Of a DNA stretch of 47,252 bases, positions 24,145 to 33,836 are shown one piece after another (the first letter of the stretch is position 1; the number at the start of each line of letters is the position of its first letter). Source of the stretch: Schoenoplectus triqueter (lineage: Eukaryota > Streptophyta > Magnoliopsida > Poales > Cyperaceae); contig CAXKVV010000936.1 of assembly GCA_964058805.1 (NCBI GenBank), positions 1-47,252 on the forward strand, in the 5' to 3' direction. The notes under the pieces are model-generated. The model was not told the DNA's origin. It was given only the letters and a program-made list of their open reading frames with translations, and made no database searches. The position numbers were made by a program, and so were the translations under genes.

Positions 24145-24579
24145 CACCCTCTCTCCTCGTTTATTTTATTCTTTCTGTGTTTATTGCACCCAGTTTGTAC
24201 CCAGAGTTGTTATTATCTCCAATTTGTACCCAGAGTTGCTCTGATCAAATCTCAGCCTTTGATTAATCAATTTATTCTGCTTTTATCTTCCCTGAATTTA
24301 TTTTAATAGCTCCACTTATCCAAAAATCATGAAAATTTCACCAAAAATCCCTAAAATCATGATGATCATCCCTGTAATTTTTAATTCCATTTTTGCCCTT
24401 GCCTCTCTGAATTAAAAATTCTTTTATCCATAAAACCCTAATATTCCTTATGAATTAATCCCTGATCTCAATTGTAGCTCAATGTCTCTGCCAATTATCT
24501 CTCTCTTGCAGAAACCACCCTAACTAAATACCAATTAGACTTATATTGATATTCATTAGGGCTTGATTTGATCAAATGC

Positions 24580-24785
24580 TGACTACTTATCAGCAATTAA
24601 TACAAATCTAGACTTGATCAGGTGGTTGCTCCCAGCTTTGGCACCTGATCAGTCTTGTGAAATTGACTTTCAATCCCTTAACATGAGGGTGACTTGGTCA
24701 AAGAACTGACTACTTATCAGTAATTGACACAAATCAAAGCATGGTTAGGTGGTTGCTCGCAGCTTTGGCACCAGGTCAGCCTTGA
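24580..24785. repeat. Direct repeat in the LTR, about 80-bp units
   Basis: CTGACTACTTATCAG followed by AATT, ACAAATC, GGTGGTTGCTC and CAGCTTTGGCACC occurs at about 24580-24660 and 24708-24785. A second pair, GGGTCC(A/C)AC(C/T)TGTCAG followed by AATCACATGG-like sequence, lies at about 24960 and 25048. Both recur in the right LTR. Confidence 0.65.
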
Positions 24786-25157
24786 AAGCAAAATCACATT
24801 TGGAATTTCTCATGACTAGTTGCATCAAAATGCTAGCTTGGCATTGACATCATTTCATGTAGCATAGGGATTATACTGCTTCAGCTCCTTTCTAGGGTTA
24901 GCTCCAAAGGCATATTTCTAGGGTTCAATTCTGACTCCTTCAATAGGTCACTGAGGTGTGGGGTCCACCTGTCAGTGAAAATGGTCACATGGGTGACTCA
25001 TCAGATAGGCTATGTTGTTAGATTCATCTACAAGGGACTGCCAGGTGGGTCCCACTTGTCAGAGAAAATATAATCACATGGTGACACCCAAGAGGTCTCC
25101 TCTCTCCCTCGATCTTCTTGGGTGTCACTCATGCTGAGTGGATAGAGAATAGCGGGG

Positions 25158-25165
25158 TATTTATA
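25158..25165 (-). promoter_or_regulatory. Candidate TATA box of the element (3' LTR copy)
   Basis: TATAAATA on the minus strand is a canonical plant TATA box about 200 nt inside the LTR in the sense direction. The functional equivalent in the 5' LTR is at 46728-46735. If it is used, the untranslated leader would be close to 6.8 kb. Confidence 0.4.
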
Positions 25166-25525
25166 CTCTTCACTTCATGCCCAGCATTCCATTGTGGGAC
25201 TAATGAATTTGTTCCGGGGTTAGGCAGCGACCTCTCCTGATCAGTGGGCCATCTTTCCACTGCTCTCTCTCTTCTCCCCCTTTCTTATGACTTATCATTA
25301 ATTATCAATTTATTTTTTATTTATTCATCTACTCATCCTTGAAATTTTTTCAAGGGTAAACAAAGAGCCACCCACCAAAGCGGGTCCCGAAGATTTTTTT
25401 TTAGGAAATTAAGGGGGTTGCTTTGGTGCATATATTCGTCGCACATTTTCTTTTCCTATCTTCTTCCCTCGTTTATTGTTGACTTTATCACCTTTATTCT
25501 AGATTCGACCATCTCTCCATATGGC

Positions 25526-28500
25526 ATGATTCCTAGACGTCCTCGGAGTCATTATCTCTCTCTCTACGAGGATCCGGAGGACTGGATACCCACCATTAGG
25601 GTTACACGCGGCACCCCCATACATCTTCGAGCTGGCGGTCTGATTTTTTGCGACGAGCAGCCTCACGATATTACACCCTTACTGCCTCGAGACCTTTCAG
25701 CCGCAGCACCTCCTGTTCATCTCCTTGGCAAGGAGATGATCGATGGAGAGGCCTCTCGCTGGGCTAACATTGACTTCAGTCTTCCACTCAGATATCATGG
25801 GCATCAGTTAGAGTGGATTCGCTACATCCTTACACAGGAGAGGGATGCTCTTTGTAGTTCAGGTGTGTACAGTTGTATTTTCCTGTCGATGTTTCGGTAC
25901 CACATTGACACACCTTGGCTCTGTGCTTTCTGCGAGCGGTGGAGCTACTCCACCAACACCCTCTTTATTGATGATCGAGAGTTGACTCCCACATTATGGG
26001 AGATTCGTCAGCTGACCGGTCTGCCCGTATTCGGTCATTATTATGACGAGTTCTTATTATCAGAGGATGACTTGAGGGACCCTTCCCTGCATCCAGCTTC
26101 TCTTCGGGAGGTGTACAGGATTTATGATCAGTTGAGAGGGCAGCATCTTTCTGTCCCCTTCAGATTCTGGATATCTTATTTCACTGATCGGGTACATTCT
26201 CATGCCGAGTGTTGTGCTTCTACTCGTGACCCTTTTGGTACCGGACATCTCGGTCTTTTCAGTGATGTGGCTGCTCCTTCACAGGACACTCTATGCTCAC
26301 ATGAGATCGATCGTGAGACTTATTTGACAGCCTTTCTTTCCTGGTGGATTTGTTTCTTTCTACTTCCCAGTTCGGGGGCCCGTACCATTCGTCCCTCGGT
26401 ATTTGTGATGGCGAGTCAGATTGCTCGCGGTGAGAGAGTTTCATTGGCCGTGCCCGTCTTGGCCAATATCTACAGGAGTTTGCGAGGTATGACATCTTCA
26501 CGCGATCCTTCTCACTGTAGGGAGTTGGTACCTTGGCACTTCATTAGTGGATGGTTGCATATGTATTGGTCTGGCTTGTATCACCCATCCTTATCATCAG
26601 ACTTGAGGGCCCACCTACCTATCTTGGGTGACTTAGCCGGTACAGAGCCTGCCTCTTTGACTCCAGAGGATGCTCGTTTCAGATTCTACCGCAGCCATGA
26701 CCATTTGAGGTTAGCTCGTACTAGATTGGCTACTCATCATCTGGCTGGGACCACCTGCAGATCTCTAGTTGATGCGGCATTTCATTCTAGAGGTTCTTCT
26801 CCTCTCAGAGATCAGCCAGATGTCTTAGACTATTTCATCAGTCTTCGCCACGGGTTCTTACCACTCCGTATCGGCGATTATGCTTTCATAGAGCCCTATT
26901 CTCCACACAGATGTGCACATCAGTTTGGTTTAGATCAGGACGTGCCTCTCTTTCTCCTTCGTCCTGAGTCTTTAGCGATGGACCTTGAGGGCCTCGGGTG
27001 GTGCTATTCACATCTATTCCGCTTAGGGACAGGTTCTCACTTTCAGACGGTCCCTGCTTCCCGTTCACCCACATTCTCGAGACGCTACATCTGGTGGTAT
27101 TATAATGCCATTCGCTCGTACCAGTCATACACCCCTTCAGTGGTGGTACGCAGTACTTGCCCCAGGGATAGAGGCGGTTCATCATCTAGCCTCTCTTATG
27201 ATGACTTCATCTCTTTTCCACTTCTCACTTCAGAGCCAGTAGATTTTCAGGGGTTAGATAGTCGCAGCCTTTGTTCATCTACTAGGACTCAGCTCACTGG
27301 TATGCTCCAGATTTATCCCTTCTTTATTTTAAGCTTAGATTTCAGGCCAGATTTTTTATAGACTCCCTTTTAATCAGATTCTGCATATGAGTATGATGAG
27401 GCGGAGCCCGGCTTCTCAGTCCCCCGCCCGAGAGCTGTTGACGTTTATTCTCATCCACCTGCCGAGCCACTGGCTTCAGCTACCATAGGGAGAGATCGAG
27501 ACGGCGCCTCTCAGCCGTCTTCCCCATCTTCTTTTCCTTCTCCTATTCCGAGTGATTTTCTTTACTGACTTGCCTATCTTTATTCAGGCGCACTTCATTT
27601 ACACCTCTGATTAGAGTTTATTTTCAGCTCACGAGACATCTCCTGTAGAGGCAGCTCAGGATGACATCGTAGCAGATCCATCAGCGCCTGCGAGTGCTGC
27701 CATTTCAGGGTTTTGCACCGACCTTGTCGTCGCAGGTTCGTGTGCTCCATTTAATACCTAGTTGCCAGCATGCACTAGTATTTTCATTCTTACATGTAGA
27801 TTTTTCAGACCCTGAGGCCGATGACATGGCATCTCCACACCGCTCGGAGCCTTTCTTTTACGACGGTCCTGCCTCACCGTCGATCTTATTGGTGCCTACC
27901 GGAGATGGTGACTTCTTTGATGTGGTTCTGGGGCCAGTGCTTACTCTTACACGACCAGAGGAGGCTTCTTTAGAGCAGGGGAGTCCATTGGCTGTCGAGC
28001 CCGCAGGCGACGAGCCATTACTGATCGAGGGAGGGCCATCTCATGCTTCTTCATCTCCCGACGAGCAGCCTCTCATGGCCACAGATGGCAGAGTCTCGAC
28101 TGAGCGGGTTGCAGTTGATTACGACTCAGAGTTGGATGAGAGCTGGCTGGTGGAGCAGCTATTCCACAGCCCAGAGACGGGATTTCTGGCTAGCGAGGGT
28201 CTCGCCGAGCCTCATGCTTCTCCCGGTACCTTACATTTCCTTTTGTCATTTGCCCGTATTTTTCTTTTCCATGTATTTATGCTTTTCATTTTATTTTGTA
28301 GCCGGGTCTAGTGCACCTGCAGGTCCTCCTGAGGCGGCCGACATCCCAGCCCCCGATTCAGTCTCGCCTGTCTCAGGTGACGAGGCGATAGGTTAGATCT
28401 TCTCTTCCCTCTATTTCTTCTTTGGTTATAACAATTTGTCTAACCCATTTATTTTACTTGCAGATGTTACATCGAGGGATGTGCAGCTCGCCTTGGCCGC

Positions 28501-29074
28501 GCTGGCGGATGCACTCCGAGATACCTTTTTCGGGGGCTATCCGCTAGATTTCGAGATCTTGGACTCTCTGCCCAGTGGTTTCTCTTTTGACTGGTATGGG
28601 CTGATGCGGGATACCATCGCGCCAGCTCTACTCATTGCACCTCGTCTCGAGAGCACTTTCATTTCCAGGAGGTGTGAGGAGCTGCTCAGGGCTTACCAGG
28701 ATGTGAGCTCTCTCGTATACCAGCACGAGTTGGAGATTCACGAGCTACGCAGGCATTTGGAGGCCGCTCGACTCCACTATCTTCAGCGGCTCTCTTCTTG
28801 TGCCACTCTTCGCTCCATGGGAGTCAGTGGTGGGCCTGCTCGACTGCTCGTGCAGGAGCTAGAGGACCACAGATTGTCGGTGGAGGGCTTCTCCCGACAT
28901 CTAGCGGGACGTCTCCCGGAGTTGCAGATTCATTCGAGCGCCCGGGATAGTGCCTTTGCTCAGTTCTTGGACTTCGAGGCAGCTTCGGAGGAGGATAGGC
29001 ACTCCCTCCATACTCATTTAGAGACTATTAGCACTGTGCTATTAGAGTTGGAGTCCCGCTTTTTGGGCCCATAG
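25526..29074 (+). CDS. Plant mobile domain (PMD) protein gene carried antisense inside the retrotransposon
   Basis: Six exons join in frame: 25526-27299, 27378-27551, 27628-27735, 27800-28225, 28302-28391 and 28464-29074. Every intron is GT-AG, in phase 1 and 64-78 nt long. The product is about 1,060 aa. The ATG at 25526 is the first in the open frame, which itself extends upstream to about 25418 without another ATG. Exon 1 carries the PMD/aminotransferase-like domain, with landmarks LPLRYHGHQLEW, AFCERWSYSTNT and LTPTLWEIRQLTGLPVFG. Exons 2-5 encode an acidic, Pro/Ser-rich linker. Exon 6 has a helical, probably coiled-coil segment (around EELLRAYQDV and HELRRHLEAA). PMD proteins occur as host genes (MAIN family) and as transposon passengers; the biochemical role is unknown. 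It is transcribed opposite to gag-pol, tail to tail with it. Exon edges are manual predictions. Confidence 0.8.
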
Positions 29075-29302
29075 ACTGCACTTTCATTTTTTTTCTTTCT
29101 CCTTTTCTTTTACTATACTTGATATAGGATGCCTTGACATTTATCATTTTGATCTCTTGTTGTGGATGATGATTGCCCCTATTATTATCCTTTCATCGCT
29201 TCCTCTGCAGCGCGAGGAAGTATTTTATTGATTTCATGCTGTGCACCTCCAATCTTATTTGCAAAAGCGCCCTATTACAACTGCTTCGCAGCGTCTAATC
29301 AT

Positions 29303-29308
29303 AATAAA
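29303..29308 (+). terminator. Possible polyadenylation signal for the PMD gene
   Basis: AATAAA lies 229 nt downstream of the PMD stop codon on the plus strand. The match is short and could be chance. Confidence 0.25.
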
Positions 29309-29661
29309 AGGAAAATCTTACAACATCCTATTACATTGATTCTATACATCATTTCTCTTTATTTATGGCAATACAAAACTCAAGTAACCGTGGTATTTTA
29401 CGGATACCGAACCTGTCTGTATTGACCTCTAGGCCGGGTACAGAATAAACCCGTTTATCCCTTTATTACTGATGGATAAACTTACCAGTATCAATTGGAT
29501 TATGGATGCAATTGATAACACCATTTTGTGGATGCTCCTTGTATATTTAATTGACATTTATTTGTGGAAGCTCACCCACTCTCCCCTCATTTGTGCACCG
29601 TTGCGTGCTAAAGTGGATACTCACGTTCACTCATCTCCACTCAATTTGTTTTGTGGGGGTA

Positions 29662-30143
29662 CTACCCTCAAACATCCATCACGCATCCCTGCGAGACAGG
29701 CTTTCATCGGGTAGGTCCGCTCTCCATGACCTAAGTCACTTCTTTAAGCGAATTACTTTATTTGACACTGAATGTCGGGCAAAAGCATAGACCCTTAGTC
29801 TGACCCCTCCATGATCTATTTTGGGATTGGAAACAGACCACCTCCTTGGGCGTGTGGTACTTTTGCGGATGAATGTACCCAACCTAGTTTTTTATATTTT
29901 AGCTACCCTCAAACATCCATCACGCATCCCTGCGAGACAGGCTTTCATCGGGTAGGTCCGCTCTCCATGACCTGCGTCACTTCTTTAAGCGAGCCGCTTT
30001 GTTTAACATGGAATGTCGGGTACAAGCGTAAACCCTTAATCTGACCCCTCCATGATATGTCGTGGGATTATGACACACCATTTCTTCGGGCGTGTGGTGC
30101 TTTTACGGATGAATGCACCCAACCTGGCTTTGTATAACACTCA
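29662..30143. repeat. Tandem duplication, 241-bp unit, two copies
   Basis: CTACCCTCAAACATCCATCA starts both units, at 29662 and 29903. The shared blocks GCGAGACAGGCTTTCATCGG, GTAGGTCCGCTCTCCATGAC, CTGACCCCTCCATGAT and GGCGTGTGGT follow in the same order. Mismatches are scattered, so the duplication is older than the current insertion. Confidence 0.85.
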
Positions 30144-30806
30144 TGGTGTCGGGGACAAAGGTGGCAACCCCTTATTGGAAAGATTTTATTATTTTTTTAT
30201 CATCAACATTTTTTTATGAGTAGTAAAATAGGTTTTTATTGTTTTACATATATATCCTTTTTATTTTATTAGAAGAAGGCAGATTTTTGGTTATTAGTGA
30301 TACATGTTACTAATAGTATGAGAGTTATTTATTTATATGCCCTCAGAAGCGACTATTTACTAGCCACCAATTTGCTCGACCTATCCCTTGGCTTGCGCCG
30401 CGGGCGACCAATATGAGCAACTTTCGTCATTGGGCAACAGATAGTTTGAGGGACAAACTGCAAACCCTGCCTATTTTTGTGTTTATTCTGTATCAAATGG
30501 ACAAACCCAGTGGTATTTGTATTGTGAGCCCAAACACCAAAGCTCTCGCCTTACATTCTCGCGTGGTTTTGGCGTTGAATTCTCTTATTCTATATTTTTT
30601 TATTTTTATATAGGGCTAAATGTGTTTGTGTGGTTTTGGATTTTTGGATGCATTCTATTTACAGATGCATAAGTAGGGTTTTTGGGATTTTATGCAAAAG
30701 TGGAGGTCAGACATGGGTTTGTGTTTCGTGCACGTGTGTGTAAACGAACACTTATTCCCTCCTTATTTATTTACAATAGATACTACTCGATCGGCCCCGC
30801 TCCGGG

Positions 30807-33800
30807 CTATGTGTAGTACTTCTTCAGATATCGCCCATTAATCGGTGGCATGGGCCTTTCACCTTCATGGTCTATGAGTTGGTATGCGCCGCCCTCATAT
30901 ACCTTCTCAATTACATATGGCCCTTCCCAATTTGGAGAGAATTTTGGACCGATGTGCCGGCCAATGATCGGCCTCTTAAGGACAAGAACAAGCTCCCCTT
31001 GTTGAAATGCCCTGACTCGCGCCATTTTATCATATGCCCTTGCCATTTTTGCCTGATATATTTCGAGATTCTGCTGAGCTATTAATCTCTTCTCGTCCAT
31101 GGCATCCAACTCGTCTAGTCTAAGTTGTTGGCATTCATCCATGGTCATATCATTTTGCATAGCCACCCGTAATGACGGTAATTCCACCTCAAGAGGGAGG
31201 ACGGCTTCAACCCCAAAAGCCAGAGAATACGGGGTGGCTTGCGTAGGTGTTCGGTACGTGGTCCGATAAGCCCATAATGCCTCCTGTAGACGGTTATCCC
31301 AGTCTCGTTGGTTGCCGTCTACGGTCTTCTTCATGATATTTATTAGGGTTTTGTTAAAGGCTTCGGCCAGGCCGTTGGCTCTCGGGTTGTAAATGGACGA
31401 GAATCTCCAATCAATGTTAAATTGCTCCGCCAGGGCATAGACTTTGGAGCTCTTAAAGGCCGTCCCATTATCGGATATTATCCGTTGCGGTGTGCCGAAT
31501 CGGTAAAGGATGTGCGTCTTGAAGAACTTAACCACATCGGATGCTTTAACTTCTTTGAGCGGAACGGCCTCGGCCCATTTTGTAAAATAATCTGTCACCG
31601 CCAGGATGAACCGGTGACCTCTCGACGTCGGAGGGTCTATGGGCCCCACTATATCTGTGCCCCACATATTAAATGGCCAGGATGCTACCGTGGGGTGCAA
31701 CGGGTTTGGCGCTTGATGTATAAAAGGGCCATGTATCTGGCACATGCGGCACTTCTTTGCGTGCTCTTCACAATCAGCCACCATCGTGGGCCAATAATAC
31801 CCCATTCGCTTGATTTTCAACTTCATTTTTGGCCCAGACTGATGTGCTCCGCATAGCCCGGAATGAACTTCTTTCATAACCTGTCCGGCTTCAGGCCCTG
31901 ATACACATCTTAGCCATAACTGATCATAAGACCTACGGTATAACGTGTTGCCCACATACGCATACCGTAGTACCCGTTTTCTTAGTTGATCAGCGATTCT
32001 TTTATCTTTGGGGAGGGTGCCATGCCGGAAATATTCGATGAACGGCTGTCTCCAATCATCGTCTTCAGTTATCATTGCTTCTTGGCATTCTATCTTTCCT
32101 AGCCCAGCATTTTCATCATTCGCCGTATCTGTTGTTTGACACAATGATAATGGCCTTCTATTGCGGACGATGATGTGGATTTCCGGCTCTGTTGGTTCAC
32201 CCAGCTCCTTGGCGAGTTTGGCCAACGCATCTGCTTCACCATTCACGGCCCTCGTGACCTTCTCGATGGACACGTACGGGATTTTCTTCATTAATTCCAT
32301 GGCCTTTTGGTGATATTGTATTAGTTCCGGCTTCAAGACCTTGTATTCGCCAATTATTTGATTTATTATCAACTGTGAATCCCCAAAGATGCGCACAGCC
32401 TTGATTTCCAGCTCCAGTGATAGCTCTAGTCCAGCGATAAGTGCCTCATACTCTGCTTCATTATTTGTACATGGTTCAGTTAAAACCAGAGAATGTCGTA
32501 TTATCCCGCCCTCCGGGGTTACGAAGATTAGTCCTGCGCCAGCTCGCACAGTTGGGACTCCCGGGCCCGCGATCGGCTTGATTGAAGAAGCACCATCAAA
32601 GTACATCTCCCATATAGGACTTCCTTCTTCAACATGTAGAGATTCTTCATCAGGGAAGTCACATTTTAATGGGGAGTCATCTTGGATCGGGTGTGCAGCC
32701 AGGAAATCTGCTAGCGCCTGCCCCTTTATCGCCTTTTGCGGTGTATAGGTGATGTCGAACTCAGTAAGAATGATAGCCCACTTGGCCAGCCTTCCCGTTA
32801 GCATTGGCCGAGTCATCAGATATTTGAGAGGGTCCACCTTGGATATTAAAATGATTTTGTGGGCTAGCATGTAGTGCCTTAATTTCTTCACCGCGAAAAT
32901 TAGGGCTAAACAATGCTTCTCAATCGGTGAATACCCGTGTTCTGCCCCTACCATCATGCGACTTAAGTAATATAGCGCATTTTGATTACCATCCTGATTT
33001 TCTTGGGCCAATAGGGCTCCCAAGGATCCATCTAGGGCGGTCGTGTATAGAATAAGCTCCTTCCCGGGTATGGGCGCCGCCAATACTGGAGGGTTGAGCA
33101 GATATGCCTTGATTTCTTCAAAGGCTCGCTGGCACTCGCCATCCCATTTAAACGGGATATTCTTCTTAGTCAGCCGGGTGAAGGGTTGGATTTTACCCGA
33201 TAGATTGGCTATAAACCGCCTGATGTACGCCAATTGCCCTTGCAGAGATCGCAATTGTTTTAAATTCTTTGGCGGGGATAGTTCAGTGATTGCTTTGATC
33301 TTGCCCGGGTCTATCTCAATTCCCCTGTGGCGTACTACAAACCCTAGAAATTTACCGGATGATACCATGAATGCGCATTTCAACGGGTTTAATTTTAGCG
33401 CATGTTCTCTCAGGCGGTTGAAAACGACCTCGAGGTATTGGAGGTGTTCTTCATATGTCATGGCTTTGATGACTAAATCGTCCACATAGCACTCAACTAT
33501 CTTGTGGATTAGATCGTCGAATATTTTTGTCATCGCCCGTTGGTAGGTGGCTCCTGCATTTTTGAGCCCAAACGGCATGACTTTGTAACAATATATGCCA
33601 ATCGGCGTGCGGAATGCCGTATGCCTCTCATCTTCTGGCGCCATTTTAATTTGATTATAGCCCGCATAACCGTCCATGAAGGAGAAGACTTCATAGGAGG
33701 ATGTATGGTCGATTATGATTTCGGTTACTGGGAGCGGGAAATCATCTTTAGGGCACGCCTTGTTTAGGTCCCGAAAGTCCACACAAATGCGGATCTGCCC

Positions 33801-33833
33801 ATTTTTCTTCTTAACCGGGACAATGCTAGCCAC
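30807..33833 (-). CDS. Retrotransposon pol, 3' part: RT, RNase H, second RNase H, integrase
   Basis: The frame of 1,008 codons continues the upstream polyprotein after an in-frame TGA (33836-33834). Numbering from the codon after the stop, RT carries the catalytic Asp54 (SFMDGYAGYN) and the YVDD box at 116-119. The gypsy RNase H follows (LYTTALDGSLGALL, ALADFL). A second, archaeal-type RNase H keeps four acidic sites (YFDGAS, NEAEYEAL, FGDSQL, GEADALA) with a short insertion after the first. Integrase has a His/Cys zinc region (AHQSGPK...CRMCQ) and a D-D-E core (GTDIVGP, ISDNGTAF, ANGLAEAFNKT). The usual CHR C-terminal chromodomain is not seen, in keeping with Tat. All catalytic motifs I could check are intact. 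The frame has no ATG of its own at the start, so it is the tail of a broken gene, not a separate one. Confidence 0.9.
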   Translation of the reverse strand: MASIVPVKKKNGQIRICVDFRDLNKACPKDDFPLPVTEIIIDHTSSYEVFSFMDGYAGYNQIKMAPEDERHTAFRTPIGIYCYKVMPFGLKNAGATYQRAMTKIFDDLIHKIVECYVDDLVIKAMTYEEHLQYLEVVFNRLREHALKLNPLKCAFMVSSGKFLGFVVRHRGIEIDPGKIKAITELSPPKNLKQLRSLQGQLAYIRRFIANLSGKIQPFTRLTKKNIPFKWDGECQRAFEEIKAYLLNPPVLAAPIPGKELILYTTALDGSLGALLAQENQDGNQNALYYLSRMMVGAEHGYSPIEKHCLALIFAVKKLRHYMLAHKIILISKVDPLKYLMTRPMLTGRLAKWAIILTEFDITYTPQKAIKGQALADFLAAHPIQDDSPLKCDFPDEESLHVEEGSPIWEMYFDGASSIKPIAGPGVPTVRAGAGLIFVTPEGGIIRHSLVLTEPCTNNEAEYEALIAGLELSLELEIKAVRIFGDSQLIINQIIGEYKVLKPELIQYHQKAMELMKKIPYVSIEKVTRAVNGEADALAKLAKELGEPTEPEIHIIVRNRRPLSLCQTTDTANDENAGLGKIECQEAMITEDDDWRQPFIEYFRHGTLPKDKRIADQLRKRVLRYAYVGNTLYRRSYDQLWLRCVSGPEAGQVMKEVHSGLCGAHQSGPKMKLKIKRMGYYWPTMVADCEEHAKKCRMCQIHGPFIHQAPNPLHPTVASWPFNMWGTDIVGPIDPPTSRGHRFILAVTDYFTKWAEAVPLKEVKASDVVKFFKTHILYRFGTPQRIISDNGTAFKSSKVYALAEQFNIDWRFSSIYNPRANGLAEAFNKTLINIMKKTVDGNQRDWDNRLQEALWAYRTTYRTPTQATPYSLAFGVEAVLPLEVELPSLRVAMQNDMTMDECQQLRLDELDAMDEKRLIAQQNLEIYQAKMARAYDKMARVRAFQQGELVLVLKRPIIGRHIGPKFSPNWEGPYVIEKVYEGGAYQLIDHEGERPMPPINGRYLKKYYT

Positions 33834-33836
33834 TCA
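33834..33836 (-). pseudogene. Inactivating in-frame TGA in reverse transcriptase
   Basis: The stop replaces the conserved Trp of the RT N-terminal region, just before the ASIVPVKKKNG motif. It falls within a folded domain, not at a gag/pol boundary, so it reads as a damaging mutation and not a programmed junction. Confidence 0.8.

Larger units (their letters stand above)
18457..25362 (-). repeat. 3' LTR (left copy), 6,906 bp
   Basis: It begins TGTGCGACCC and ends GGTAAACA on the plus strand. Comparison with the right LTR shows a constant offset (21576, then 21570), with one length difference of 6 bp in an (ATT)n run. The substitutions I noticed are at 20441 (G vs A), 20560 (A vs T), 22126 (A vs G) and 25303 (T vs C). 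The LTR contains several internal repeat families, listed separately. Confidence 0.95.
29075..30806. other. Non-coding spacer between the converging PMD and pol genes
   Basis: No domain-bearing frame was found. It contains the 241-bp tandem duplication listed separately and GC-poor flanks. It presumably holds the 3' ends of both convergent transcripts. Confidence 0.5.

Noticed and set aside
23881..24306. Short frames on both strands over the G-box-like array
   Set aside because: They follow from the palindromic repeats and have no recognisable protein features.
25418..25525. Longer N-terminus of the PMD protein
   Set aside because: The open frame starts at TTG and has no ATG before 25526. 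The stretch also contains a possible splice acceptor near 25500, so it is more likely leader.
27694..28311. Separate 205-codon gene
   Set aside because: Its beginning reads through an intron. The part from 27800 to 28225 is exon 4 of the PMD gene.
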